From: Candidatus Francisella endociliophora
Lineage (GTDB): Bacteria > Pseudomonadota > Gammaproteobacteria > Francisellales > Francisellaceae
Direction of reading: 5' to 3'
NCBI RefSeq assembly: GCF_000764555.1
Contig: NZ_CP009574.1
Span: forward strand, 1 to 64,000
Length of the DNA: 64,000 nucleotides
The notes under the pieces were generated by a model. The model was not told the DNA's origin. It was given only the letters and a program-made list of their open reading frames with translations, and searched no databases. The translations under genes and the position numbers were made by a program. Positions 1 through 9,444 of the stretch are shown in pieces (the first letter of the stretch is position 1; the number at the start of each line of letters is the position of its first letter).

Positions 1-434
1 TTCATGAGCCTCTTAAAGATAAGCTTCGCGTACCAATAGCAGCAGGAGAAAGATTATATCTAAGGCATGGTGTGCGTGAGTATATTGAAAAACAAACTAT
101 TGACATCTTACAACCAGATATTGGTCTATGTGGAGGTCTTACAGAGGCTAAAAAAGTTTGTGATTATGTAGATATGTATGATGTTAAGATTCAAGCACAT
201 GTTTGTGGTGGTCCTATAGCTACTGCAGCAAGTCTACATTTAGAAACCGCAATACCAAACTTTATAATTCATGAGCATCATACTTATGCTTTGAAGGATT
301 TTAATAGAGAGTTATGCATTCAAGATCCACAACCTGTAAATGGCTATTTTGAAGCACCAGATGTTCCAGGTCTTGGTATAGAGATAAATGAAAAAGCTCT
401 TTCTAAGAAAACTATTAAAGTAGTTGTTAAATAA
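1..434 (+). CDS. Mandelate racemase/muconate lactonizing enzyme family protein, C-terminal part (5' end outside window)
   Basis: The reading frame is open from base 3 to the stop at 432-434 and enters from outside the window, so only about the last 143 residues are seen. The segment PIAAGERLY carries the Glu that is the last Mg ligand of the enolase-superfamily barrel. It is followed by LQPDIGLCGG and a His-rich HVCGGP strand, as in galactonate-dehydratase-like members. Such enzymes abstract a proton alpha to a carboxylate, usually to dehydrate sugar acids. The substrate cannot be read from this fragment. The class II aldolase gene lies convergent just downstream. Confidence 0.85.
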   Translation, partial: HEPLKDKLRVPIAAGERLYLRHGVREYIEKQTIDILQPDIGLCGGLTEAKKVCDYVDMYDVKIQAHVCGGPIATAASLHLETAIPNFIIHEHHTYALKDFNRELCIQDPQPVNGYFEAPDVPGLGIEINEKALSKKTIKVVVK

Positions 435-525
435 GAATTCTATCTATATTTCTTTGTCATTCTTTTAAATACTTCAAAACTCTAAATGACAAGTGTTTAT
501 CTTAGCAAATTGAGCCGAAGTCTTT

Positions 526-1134
526 TTACAAACTTCCTCCTGGAATTGGTTTGATTTTCTGACCAGTAGAAAGAGTTTTAACCTCTAGCTCTATTGCCTG
601 TTCAAAGTAATAATGTTTATATAGAGTTTTTTCTATAGATTCAGCAGTCGTTATAATTCCATGATTATCAAGTATCATCATGCTATTTTTCTCACCAAGA
701 CTATTAGCAATAGCTTTACCTTCGTTATCTAATGCAAGACCATCATAATGGTGATATGAAATATCATCGTAAAATCTTAGCGATTGCTGATTAGTAAATT
801 GCATGCCACATTCTAGAGATGACATTATCACAGCATATTTACTATGTGTGTGGATTATGGCATTTATATCCTTACGAGCTTTATAAGTTTCAAGATGAAT
901 ATTTGCTGCTTGCGGCATTACTTTATAACCATTCTCTGAAATAATTTCACCATCAGGTGTTACAGTTACGATATTTTTTGCATTCACTTTATCAAAAGTA
1001 ACATTATGAGGGGTGATAATAATATTCCCATCAGGAAGTTTAGCTGATATATGTGTTGCTAATAAATCATCCCAGCCATGATGATGAATCACATGATGAC
1101 AAATTGCTAGTTTCTTTCTGAATTGTTTTTCCAT
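526..1134 (-). CDS. Class II aldolase/adducin family protein
   Basis: A 202-aa protein spanning a whole class II aldolase domain. The zinc-binding HTHS pair lies near residue 94, and a further His lies in the DNHG segment near residue 157, the usual layout of L-fuculose-phosphate-type aldolases. Such enzymes cleave or epimerise small sugar phosphates; the exact substrate is unknown. It is convergent with the sugar-acid dehydratase-like gene, which hints at a shared role in sugar-acid breakdown (inference). The start is the first ATG, and the product matches the usual family length. Confidence 0.85.
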   Translation of the reverse strand: MEKQFRKKLAICHHVIHHHGWDDLLATHISAKLPDGNIIITPHNVTFDKVNAKNIVTVTPDGEIISENGYKVMPQAANIHLETYKARKDINAIIHTHSKYAVIMSSLECGMQFTNQQSLRFYDDISYHHYDGLALDNEGKAIANSLGEKNSMMILDNHGIITTAESIEKTLYKHYYFEQAIELEVKTLSTGQKIKPIPGGSL

Positions 1135-1185
1135 AATTAAATATTGCCCTTATTTAATGCTTAGTTATATTTTATAACATAAATT

Positions 1186-1763
1186 TTATTTTTTAGAGAT
1201 AAACTTACTATCTTTAATATAAAATCGATATGGGTTTTGTTTAGCTTTTGATATTCCGATTCTTGGTGTAGTTATAATTTGTGTTTCATTTATCGGAGTG
1301 TTGTAGTAAAGGTGAAGAGGATTATCTAAGTTAAGTAGATCTTTATTATTGTCATTTAAATTAATACCTAAAGCTTGAGTAAGTTTTCCTGGGCCAGAGC
1401 ATAAGTCTTTTAATACTGTTTTTGACCGATTAACTTGCATTTGTTCTATGCCATATATTGGCTCTAATGCTCTAATTAGTACAGCTTCACCTCTATTTTC
1501 AGCACCTGTTGCTACATTAACACAGTAATGTAAGCCGTAAGAAATATAAACATAGCAGGTTCCTGCTTTAGAGTACATGGCTGAATTTCTCTTAGTTTTA
1601 CCATTAAAGGAGTGCGCAGCTTCATCATCCTCTAGGTAAGCTCAGTTTCGACGATTTTGCCAATTATTCTTTTGCCACTAATCTCTTTAATTATATAGTG
1701 ATTAAGAAGCTTTTTCGCACATCTATAGTCTCTAGTTTTAATAATCTTTTGTAAATTATTCAT
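1186..1763 (-). pseudogene. Frameshifted DNA-3-methyladenine glycosylase (AAG/MPG family)
   Basis: Two minus-strand frames together give one glycosylase. The N-terminal part starts at ATG 1763-1761 and reads to an IVETE motif, then hits a stop. The rest continues one frame over with [16 protein letters not shown] and runs through the YVYISYG segment to the stop at 1186. The junction is near 1641, where GAGCTTAC stands in place of an expected GAGGCTTAC: one G is missing. The family excises alkylated purines in base-excision repair. The ATG at 1578 would give a 130-aa product lacking the N-terminus, including the catalytic IVETEAY Glu. Either a true inactivating deletion or an assembly error is possible. 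Confidence 0.8.
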
Positions 1764-1888
1764 ACGGATATTTTTATTAATAGGAATGTGTTATTTTGCA
1801 ATTTTAGCAGAATCTAAAGATTATCTTGATTAAGATTAAATTATTAGGTAGTATCTATCAAGTTCTAAGTAAAATAAATCTAGTGTAA

Positions 1889-2395
1889 ATGTCTAAATTA
1901 TTAATAGTTAATCGATATGCAAAAAAGGTTTTGATTTCCCTGAAGCTAGACCTGTTTGTAAAAAATCTTAATAAAATCTTTCATTTTTTGATAATGTAAG
2001 TTTTGCAATGTTTGAAAATAAGAAAATTCATTGTTTGAGACTCCAATTGAATGGGTCGACTTTCAAAATGAAGAGGACAGACAGTTAACTAGATGATTTA
2101 GAAGTCCCAGAGAATGCTTACTTTACTCATCATCATAATTATACAGTTATATAATGATGAGCTAAAAAACTTTAATAAAAGAACTTAATCCAGAAAAAAT
2201 TTATTTAGCAGGTCTATTTTCAGATGTGTGCTTACTAAAAACATCTATGGATATGTTTGATGATGGTATAGTTCCTTATATTATAAAGACTTAAGTGGTT
2301 CGCCTCATGGAAATGCAGCTCATGATGTTGCTTTTGCAACAATGGCTGAAGGAATAGGCGAAGATCGTATTTTAACAATCGCAGACCTTAAATAA
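1889..2395 (+). pseudogene. Degenerate isochorismatase/nicotinamidase-like cysteine hydrolase, copy 1
   Basis: Combining the three frames recovers a protein of about 168 aa: MSKLLIV, then FENKK, WVDFQNE, YLAGLFSDVCLLKT (the family Cys segment), MFDDGIVPY and IADLK ending at 2395. The frame changes several times and there are internal stops, so no full product can be made. It is clearly homologous along its length to the next gene (2508-3012), so the two arose by tandem duplication and both decayed. The family includes nicotinamidase (PncA) and isochorismatases. The pnuC-like remnant downstream favours a role in pyridine-nucleotide salvage (inference). Confidence 0.75.
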
Positions 2396-2507
2396 GTTTT
2401 TCAATTTTTAGTTTCTATCTTTTTTCTATTTTCTGTAACCTTTACTTGAATGCTAATTTATTCAAAGGTAATATCTTTTTTATAATTATATAAATAATTA
2501 GTATGAA

Positions 2508-3012
2508 ATGTCGAAGTTATTGATTCTTATAGATATGCAAAAGGCTTTGATTGCCCTGAAGTAAAGCCGTTGTTGATGTTTTTAATAAAACAAATTCAAT
2601 TTTTGATGATGTTTGTTTCGCTATGTTTGAAAATAAAAAAGAATCTCTTTTTGAAACCCAGTTAAAATGGGTTGATTTTCAAAATGAGCAAAGATAAGTC
2701 GCTGATAGAGGGGATTAATGTTCCTTCAGATGCTCATTTCATATGGCATTCAACTTATACTGTTTTTAATGATGAGCTTAAAGAGCTTATTAATAAGCTT
2801 AAACCAACAGAAATATACTTATCAGGCTTATTTTCGGATGTTTGTTTTGCTTAAAACAGCTATAGATATGTTTGATGATGGTATTTTTGCCATATGTAAT
2901 CAAAGATTTGAGTGCATCACCTCATGGTGATGGGGCTCATGAGGTAGCTTTTGCAACTATGAAAATGGCGATTGGTGTTCAACAAATAGTATCGATAAAT
3001 GAGCTTAAGTAA
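2508..3012 (+). pseudogene. Degenerate isochorismatase/nicotinamidase-like cysteine hydrolase, copy 2
   Basis: It starts at ATG 2508 with MSKLLILIDMQK (Asp of the family catalytic triad). Single-base losses follow around 2535 and 2570, a single-base gain near 2690, another near 2848, and one more change near 2890. Reading across frames gives FNKTNSIFDD, MFENKKESLFET, the segment WHSTYTVFNDELKEL, GLFSDVCLLKTAIDMFDD, ASPHGDGAHEVAFATM and SINELK. It is the sister copy of 1889-2395. At least five indels in 500 bases in a region of neighbouring broken genes argue for real decay rather than sequencing noise. Confidence 0.75.
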
Positions 3013-3653
3013 TGCATCATATTTACCAAATGGTTAATATATTCTTTAAGTGATGTTGATACATATCTTGAACTTGTTGCGACTTTGACTGGTATAGCAG
3101 GGGTTTTATTTTTCTTATAAAGAAATATCTTAGTGTATATAGTAAGTTTTATATCATCATTAATATATGTCTATTTATTATATAAGTGGGAACTTTTTTG
3201 GTGATATGCTTTTAACTTTTATTATTTAGTCACTAATATTATTGGACTATATGCATGGTCAAAGCATTTTGAAGGTGAAAGTAAAATACATGTCTCTGTT
3301 TCAAAAGCTACAAAACATTATAAAAAATTTCTCTTTTTATATTTATTATAGCTTTTATGGTTACTCCTATTATATATGCGATTCAAAAGGGTGTTTCTGT
3401 CTTAAATTTACCAGTATATTCCTTTATAGATGCTTTTGTAACAGCAATATCATTTTCTGGAGTATATCTTTTAATTAAAAGAGCAATAGAAAATTGGTAT
3501 CTTTGGGCAATTGCAGACATAATATCAATCCCTTTATTCATTTATAAGGGATATCCAATTACAGCACTTCAATATACAGTATTTTTAATTTTGGTTTATT
3601 TAGGATGGCGAGAATGGCTTCGTGATTTTAATCAACAAACAGAAGTAAATTAA
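3013..3653 (+). pseudogene. Degenerate PnuC-like nicotinamide riboside transporter
   Basis: The C-terminal half (3357-3653, 98 aa) is intact and shows the PnuC pattern ENWYLWAIADIISIPLFIYK and YLGWREW. Upstream pieces in other frames match the N-terminal half: VDTYLELVATLTGIAGVLFF near 3055-3115, and GLYAWSKHFEGESK near 3245-3285. Stops and frame changes separate them. PnuC is an inner-membrane facilitator for nicotinamide riboside or related vitamins. It directly follows the two broken cysteine hydrolases, so a small NAD-precursor salvage locus seems to have been lost here (inference). Confidence 0.7.
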
Positions 3654-3747
3654 GATGAAAAATATATAATAAGGATAATCCTACCTCTATTTTTTTATGA
3701 TGGCTATAAAGTATCATTAATACTAAGTTTTTAAACTATATAAAAAT

Positions 3748-4920
3748 ATGCATAACGAACCTTTGATTCCTCTTTTTGTATTTGTAATGCTAGGTATTCT
3801 TGTTGTTACAATAATACTGAAAAAATTAAAACAGCCATATGTAGTAGCTTATTTATTAACAGGCATATTATTAGGACCTTATGGCTTAAAACTTATTGAG
3901 GATCAGGAGAGCTTAGCAAGATTAGGTGAAATAGGCGTAATTCTTTTGTTATTTTTTGCAGGTATGGAAGTATCTCCTAGAAAGTTTGCAGAAAATTGGA
4001 AAGTTCCAACATTTGGGACAATGTTGCAGATGCTTGTTACTAGTTTAATTGTTTCTATTGTTGGATTATTTTTACATTGGAGCTTTGCAAAGATCTTACT
4101 TTTTGGTGCTGTGATTAGCTTAAGTAGTACTGCTGTTGTTCTTAAACTTTTACACGATAGTGGAAGCATGAAAACTAGGCTAGGACAAAATGTGCTTGGA
4201 GTTTTATTAGTACAAGATCTAGCTGTTGTTCCTATGCTTATTATAGTTAGGATAATTGGTGGTGAAATGCCAACTTTAGGTCAAGTAGCTATTCAGATAA
4301 TAGGAGGTATCTTTGTTATATCAATAGCTGCTATTATGGCTGTGAAAAAAAATATTAAGTTATCTTTTCTTTCTGGATTGGGTAAAGATGAAGAAATGAG
4401 AGTATTTGCAGCTTTAGTGATTTGCTTTGGTATGGCAGCTCTTACCGAATCTTTGGAACTGTCATCAGCTCTAGGAGCTTTTGTCGGTGGTATGATTGTG
4501 GCTACTTTAGAAGAAACTGAATGGGTGGGACATAGCCTATCAACAGTTAAAACTATTTTTATGGCACTTTTTTTTATCTCGGTAGGTATGCTTATAGATC
4601 TTAACCTATTTTGGAATCATATTGTTTTATTTGTTTGTATTTTACTTTTGGTTTATTTCCTGAATACAACTATTAATGCTTTAATTTTCAAAGCGTTAAG
4701 ACAAAGATTAGAGGAAGCTTTAATCGGTGGGGCGATGCTATCACAAATAGGAGAGTTTAGTTTTGTACTTATTACTATGGGGCATGTATCAAATATAATA
4801 ACGGATAGTATGTATCAGTATTGTATTACTTTGATATCTTTATCTTTACTATTTAGTCCTCTTTGGATTAGTTCAGTTAATTTATTTATAAGACGTTTTG
4901 TTAAGCAGGTAAGGCCTTAA
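3748..4920 (+). CDS. CPA2-family cation:proton antiporter (KefB/RosB-like membrane domain)
   Basis: A 390-aa integral membrane protein of about 12 hydrophobic segments, with typical CPA2 signatures: YLLTGILLGPYG near residue 35, LLLFFAGMEVSP near 70, LSSTAVVLKLL near 130, and GAFVGGMI near 245. These proteins exchange K+ or Na+ for H+ across the inner membrane. It ends shortly after the transport domain, with no C-terminal TrkA-N/RCK domain, so regulation by glutathione or nucleotides as in KefB/C is not expected. The 3' end overlaps the convergent mscS-like gene by 20 bp. Confidence 0.88.
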   Translation: MHNEPLIPLFVFVMLGILVVTIILKKLKQPYVVAYLLTGILLGPYGLKLIEDQESLARLGEIGVILLLFFAGMEVSPRKFAENWKVPTFGTMLQMLVTSLIVSIVGLFLHWSFAKILLFGAVISLSSTAVVLKLLHDSGSMKTRLGQNVLGVLLVQDLAVVPMLIIVRIIGGEMPTLGQVAIQIIGGIFVISIAAIMAVKKNIKLSFLSGLGKDEEMRVFAALVICFGMAALTESLELSSALGAFVGGMIVATLEETEWVGHSLSTVKTIFMALFFISVGMLIDLNLFWNHIVLFVCILLLVYFLNTTINALIFKALRQRLEEALIGGAMLSQIGEFSFVLITMGHVSNIITDSMYQYCITLISLSLLFSPLWISSVNLFIRRFVKQVRP

Positions 4921-5737
4921 TTTCTTTTATTAGTTCTTTAATATAGCTTTGTTCTAATTCTCTTTTATGATCAATATAACAGTAAAAGCTTGCTTGGATA
5001 TTTAGTAAATTATCTTTGTCTGCAACTGTTTTGATTTCAACTATTGGTGCGAAGCTTGTAATTCCACAATGTTTAAGTTTACTTTTACTAATAAGAGAGC
5101 TTTTTGAGAAGTCATCATTGTAATCATATTTTTCAGATATTAGCTTTGTTATTATCTTATTAGCTTTTTCTGTTAGAGTTAAAATATCTTTATCAGCACT
5201 TAATATGTATGGGACTTTATTCAAAGTTATATTTTCATCACCTGCATAGGTAGAGATAGGGCTTGTTATTACAATAGCATTGGGTAGTTTTATTAGCTGT
5301 CCAGTAATTTTTTTATCTCCATGCTCGATTGTTTCGTACATTCTAAAGTAAAAAAGTTTTATTTCTGTAATATAGCCATGATAATCTTGAATTTGGATAT
5401 AATCTCCTTCAGAAAATAAACTTCGCCAGTTTATAATAATCCATCCAACAAAATTCATAACAGTTTCTTTATTAACAATAACAAGACCTGCTGCTACTAA
5501 GCTTAGCATTGTAAGTAAATGACTAATGCCACCAACCCATATTTTAATAACTATTAATATGAACATTATTATACTTATATATACTATTCGAGATCTTAGC
5601 TTGTTAAGTTGTTTTGTAGATTTTGTGCGCTTTCTAAGTAAGTAGAAGCTAATAATTGCCACAACAGAGACTATTATGATATTGACTATTGTTGATATTA
5701 GATTTAGAAATATTTGATTATCTAAAAGCATAGACAT
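4901..5737 (-). CDS. MscS-family mechanosensitive ion channel
   Basis: A 278-aa protein. Three N-terminal hydrophobic segments lead to a pore-lining stretch ending VNKETVMNFVGW. The MscS beta domain follows, with FSEGDYIQIQDYHGYITEIKLF and LPNAIVI, the last being a family hallmark. The family opens under membrane tension to release solutes during hypo-osmotic shock. The length is close to that of small MscS (about 286 aa). It is convergent with the antiporter gene, giving a pair of ion-homeostasis genes. Confidence 0.88.
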   Translation of the reverse strand: MSMLLDNQIFLNLISTIVNIIIVSVVAIISFYLLRKRTKSTKQLNKLRSRIVYISIIMFILIVIKIWVGGISHLLTMLSLVAAGLVIVNKETVMNFVGWIIINWRSLFSEGDYIQIQDYHGYITEIKLFYFRMYETIEHGDKKITGQLIKLPNAIVITSPISTYAGDENITLNKVPYILSADKDILTLTEKANKIITKLISEKYDYNDDFSKSSLISKSKLKHCGITSFAPIVEIKTVADKDNLLNIQASFYCYIDHKRELEQSYIKELIKEIKALPA

Positions 5738-5832
5738 TAGTATTAATTTTTATTATTGATGATTATAGCCCAATTTTTATAAACTTGAGATGGATTTATA
5801 AAAAGATATAAATAAGTTTAGATGTAATTTAT

Positions 5833-7122
5833 TTATCTATCTAAATATATAACTTCTTTAGCTGAACGACAGAAAGTTTCTTTTACAAAGAAAATACTAA
5901 TAAATATGCCTAAAGCAGTAAAAACAAGAAGTAAGCTTAAACTTGTTTGGTAACCATGAATAGTCGGATTTTTTCCTTCATTTGAGAATATATCAAAAAC
6001 TTCACTAATAAGAGGTGAACCAATACCAACAGAAAACATAATAAGAAAATTATTTACACCTAGAGCAGCTGCTCGGCAACTTGAAGTTGCCTGCTCTGCA
6101 ATAATGGCAAAACCAATACTTTGACCACTTGCTCCATATCCAAGTGCAATAAATGCGAAATATAATATGGCTTGATTAAGAGGAAAAAATATTATAATTG
6201 TAAGCGCTACAAATACCAAACATATCGCAAAGATCATGATAGGCTTTCTTCGCTTGATTCTGTCTGATAGTGCACCTAAACTAGGACAGCCAATTCCGTA
6301 GCCAAGCCAAGCTAAAGTGATTAGATATGAGGCAAATTTAGCATCAAAACCATTTAATTGTAAAAAGTTTTTTGTAGCATTTTCTGATAAGTACTCAATA
6401 GCCAAATATGTGGTAGCAGAAAATATAGCAATAAACCATATTTGCTTATTAGAAAAAATATTTCTTATTTCAGAAATGATGGAGCTTGGAGTGTCAAGTA
6501 TAATAAATTTACCACGTGATGAATTAGAGCCTGAAGTTTGATCGTTATTTTTGACTATTACAATTGTAATAGCAGCTAAAATAACACCGATTATAGCTAA
6601 GGCAATAAATACATAACGCCAGTCAATACCACCAGCATGTGATAAAGAATCAAGAGGCCCTGCAGCTATCATCGGACCTAAAACTCCAATAAATTGTGAT
6701 AATCCTATAAATAATCCAATATGCTTGTGGGGCAGCCAGTCATATACGGCAATAAGCAGACATAAGAATCCAAATGATGCACCAAATCCTATCATTACTC
6801 GATATATAAGAGCTGCACCAAAACTACTTGATAGTCCAAAAAGTCCAACGCCTAATGCACAAACTAAAATAGCTAATGTTAACGCTTTTTTTAATCCAAG
6901 TTTATCTGTTATGATTCCAACTGGAATCTGCATAATACCATAAGTTAGCTGATATGCTGTAGAGCTTAGAATACTAAAAGTAAGAATGCTCAAACTTAGA
7001 TCAGATATTATTTGATGTTCAAAAGTACCTAATATTGTTCTAAGTAAAAACTCATACATAAAAAAAGCAGCACAAGTTAGCCAAATTACTATGGCTAAAA
7101 GAGATATTTTATTATTCATCAC
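5833..7122 (-). CDS. Major facilitator superfamily transporter
   Basis: A 429-aa protein with about 12 hydrophobic segments. The MFS loop motif appears as GIITDKLGLKKAL between segments 2 and 3, and again as GALSDRIKRRKPI in the second half. This resembles the sugar-phosphate/anion (ACS-type) and nitrate-type groups. The substrate is unknown. Its start overlaps the stop of the upstream aspartoacylase-like gene by 11 bp, so the two are co-transcribed and probably act on the same compound. Confidence 0.85.
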   Translation of the reverse strand: MMNNKISLLAIVIWLTCAAFFMYEFLLRTILGTFEHQIISDLSLSILTFSILSSTAYQLTYGIMQIPVGIITDKLGLKKALTLAILVCALGVGLFGLSSSFGAALIYRVMIGFGASFGFLCLLIAVYDWLPHKHIGLFIGLSQFIGVLGPMIAAGPLDSLSHAGGIDWRYVFIALAIIGVILAAITIVIVKNNDQTSGSNSSRGKFIILDTPSSIISEIRNIFSNKQIWFIAIFSATTYLAIEYLSENATKNFLQLNGFDAKFASYLITLAWLGYGIGCPSLGALSDRIKRRKPIMIFAICLVFVALTIIIFFPLNQAILYFAFIALGYGASGQSIGFAIIAEQATSSCRAAALGVNNFLIMFSVGIGSPLISEVFDIFSNEGKNPTIHGYQTSLSLLLVFTALGIFISIFFVKETFCRSAKEVIYLDR

Positions 7123-8119
7123 TAAAATTTTCTTTTGCTATTTCTTCCCAATCTTCAATTTTCGCTTCGGCTTTTTCATCATCTTGGAATGAAGAGACTT
7201 TAAAGACTCGATCTCCCTCTTTTATCATTGGAAAGTTATTAATACCTAGTATTATGCCATCAATTGGAGATCTAAGATGTATGCTTTCTTCATTACCAAA
7301 AGGATCAATTAATTTACCAATTTTTTCACCTTCTTTAACTCTAGTGCCTAATTCAATTTCTGTTCTTAGTATTCCAGGTTTATCAGAGACTGTCCATTCA
7401 GTATCTTCTGATACAACTGGTTTTACTTGTTGAGTAAACTCTTCATCTTTTAGTAAGTTTAGTTTTCTCATTACATTTTGTATACCTGCTATACCGGCAT
7501 TAATAGCTTCCTCATCAAATTTATTAGCTTCTCCAGCTTCATAGCAAATAAAAGGAATATGTAAGTCTTGATGAATTCTTCTAATACTTGATTGGTTCAT
7601 ATTTACAGCAGTTATTACTGGAGCCTGAAAAGCTCTAGCCATAGTTATTGATTCTTCATCATCAGCGTTAAAATACACCTGAGGAAGGATCTCATGGTCA
7701 ATAGCTCCTGTTTTTATTTGAATAGAAAAATTTACTTTTTTAATGATTTCTTGAGTGATTCTATATGCATAACGATGCATAAATGAACCATTTTCATCAC
7801 CTGGAAAAGCATCATCTAAAGGAGGATTATGTTTAACAGCATGAACTAAACCAAATATATTAAGTACAGGAACTGCTACAATTGTTCCATTTAAGTTTTT
7901 TGGGTTTATATTCTCTAACAGGGTGTTGATGGTTTCAATGCTGTTAAATTCATCTCCATTAACCATACCAAAAAGCAGCATGCAAGGACCTTCATTTACT
8001 CCATTAAGTATCTTAATAGGTAAGTACATGGGAGCACAAGAATATTGGCTTGGTAAAGGCATTGCTAGAGTAGCGGTTTCACCTGGCTGAAAAGTTTTGT
8101 CAAAAATTTTAAATTTCAT
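7112..8119 (-). CDS. Succinylglutamate desuccinylase/aspartoacylase-like protein with altered zinc site
   Basis: A 335-aa M14-like protein. The N-terminal half aligns with the deacylase fold, and the C-terminal 70 residues form the usual beta-barrel with LRSPIDGIILG. In active relatives the zinc motif reads HGDE; here it reads NGDE (Asn54, Glu57). The second motif, normally DLHTG, reads QIKTG (Gln134, Lys136). Two His ligands are therefore missing, so ordinary Zn-hydrolase activity is doubtful. It is the first gene of an operon with an MFS transporter, so it may bind or process the transported solute (inference). Confidence 0.82.
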   Translation of the reverse strand: MKFKIFDKTFQPGETATLAMPLPSQYSCAPMYLPIKILNGVNEGPCMLLFGMVNGDEFNSIETINTLLENINPKNLNGTIVAVPVLNIFGLVHAVKHNPPLDDAFPGDENGSFMHRYAYRITQEIIKKVNFSIQIKTGAIDHEILPQVYFNADDEESITMARAFQAPVITAVNMNQSSIRRIHQDLHIPFICYEAGEANKFDEEAINAGIAGIQNVMRKLNLLKDEEFTQQVKPVVSEDTEWTVSDKPGILRTEIELGTRVKEGEKIGKLIDPFGNEESIHLRSPIDGIILGINNFPMIKEGDRVFKVSSFQDDEKAEAKIEDWEEIAKENFSDE

Positions 8120-8311
8120 AAAGTTTTATTTAGTCTTAGATTTTATCAATTGATTTGAATGCTTTATAGTATAGCAAGTATAGCTTTTTAATTCAAAATA
8201 GCTTGGTCTGGCAAATATTTACCAAAATATGACTTTTTTACTTTTTAAAAATTTAAAAAAACATTAAAATTACTGATTGTAAGTGTGTGTAAATTTCAAA
8301 GGTTTAAAAAA

Positions 8312-9280
8312 ATGTCTGAAGATTTGATGATTTTTAGTGGTAATGCATCGAAACAACTTGCTAGTGAAGTTGCTAAAGAACTAGGTGCAAGGTTGGGAAA
8401 TGCTACTGTTGATAGGTTTAAAGATGGTGAAATACAAGTCGTATTGAATGAAAATGTTCGTGGTAAGGATATTTTTGTGATTCAGTCTACTTGCCCTCCA
8501 TCTGATAATTTAATGGAGCTTATACTTTTAATAGATGCCCTAAAAAGATCATCAGCGGAAAGAGTAACTGCGGTATTACCATATTTTGGTTATGCAAGAC
8601 AAGATAGACGATCTAAATCTGCTAGAGTACCGATATCTGCTAAAGTAGTAGCAAATATGCTCCAAGCTGTAGGACTTGATAGAATCCTATCTGTAGATAT
8701 TCATGCTGAACAAATTCAAGGTTTCTTTGATATTCCTTTTGATAATGCTTTTGCTACTAAGATTTTCTTAGAATATGTGCGTAAGCATCCAGAACTGTAT
8801 GAAAATATTAAAATAGTATCTCCAGATATGGGTGGTGTTGTTAGAGCTAGATCTGTAGCTAAAAACTTAGGTGTAGAAATAGCAGTAGTTGATAAAAGAA
8901 GGCCTAAGCCAAATGTTGCAGAAGTAATGAATATTATTGGTGAAGTAGAAGGTAAACACTGTATCTTAGTTGATGATATTATGGATACTGGTGGTACTAT
9001 GTGTCAGGCAGCTGACGCTTTAATTAAAAAGGGTGGGGCTGCTAAGGTTTCTGCATTTTGTGTACATCCTTTATTGTCAGGAGATGCTATCAAAAACATT
9101 GAAAACTCGTCTATTGACGAGCTTATAGTTACAGATTCAATTCCTCTTAAATCGCATGCACAAGCATGTAATAAAATTAAAGTTATTTCTCTTGCTCCAT
9201 TACTAGCTCAAATTGTTGAGAAAACAAATGGTGAAGAATCTGTTAGTGATATTTTCCGTACAGATGGGTTAGTTGATTAA
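8312..9280 (+). CDS. prs: Ribose-phosphate pyrophosphokinase (PRPP synthetase)
   Basis: It makes 5-phosphoribosyl-1-pyrophosphate from ribose-5-phosphate and ATP for purine, pyrimidine, NAD, His and Trp synthesis. Key segments: the flexible ATP loop FGYARQDRR, metal-binding DIHAEQIQGFF, and the PRPP loop VDDIMDTGGT. The start is taken at ATG 8312 (322 aa). An upstream GTG at 8285 would add nine poorly conserved residues, whereas AAAGG sits about 10 nt before 8312. The product has the family length. Confidence 0.96.
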   Translation: MSEDLMIFSGNASKQLASEVAKELGARLGNATVDRFKDGEIQVVLNENVRGKDIFVIQSTCPPSDNLMELILLIDALKRSSAERVTAVLPYFGYARQDRRSKSARVPISAKVVANMLQAVGLDRILSVDIHAEQIQGFFDIPFDNAFATKIFLEYVRKHPELYENIKIVSPDMGGVVRARSVAKNLGVEIAVVDKRRPKPNVAEVMNIIGEVEGKHCILVDDIMDTGGTMCQAADALIKKGGAAKVSAFCVHPLLSGDAIKNIENSSIDELIVTDSIPLKSHAQACNKIKVISLAPLLAQIVEKTNGEESVSDIFRTDGLVD

Positions 9281-9444
9281 TCAATTAAATAGAAATCTCT
9301 AATTTTTCAAAATTATTTTATTACTTTAATTATAATTATTTTTTTAAGTACTGTTTGTTTTATTACATTAAAATTGTAGATTAGACAATTAAGCTTTGCT
9401 TTGTTAAAATTTATAGGTGTTTTTCAAAAATTTAAGATAAAGCA

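Noticed and set aside
435-525. Inverted repeat TTGTCATT/AATGACAA as a terminator
   Set aside because: The loop is long, the stem AT-rich and there is no T-run next to the stem; too weak to list.
1764-3653. Small ORFs at 2672-2854, 2718-2930, 3242-3478 as separate genes
   Set aside because: They are fragments or shadows of the degenerate cysteine hydrolase and PnuC-like genes.
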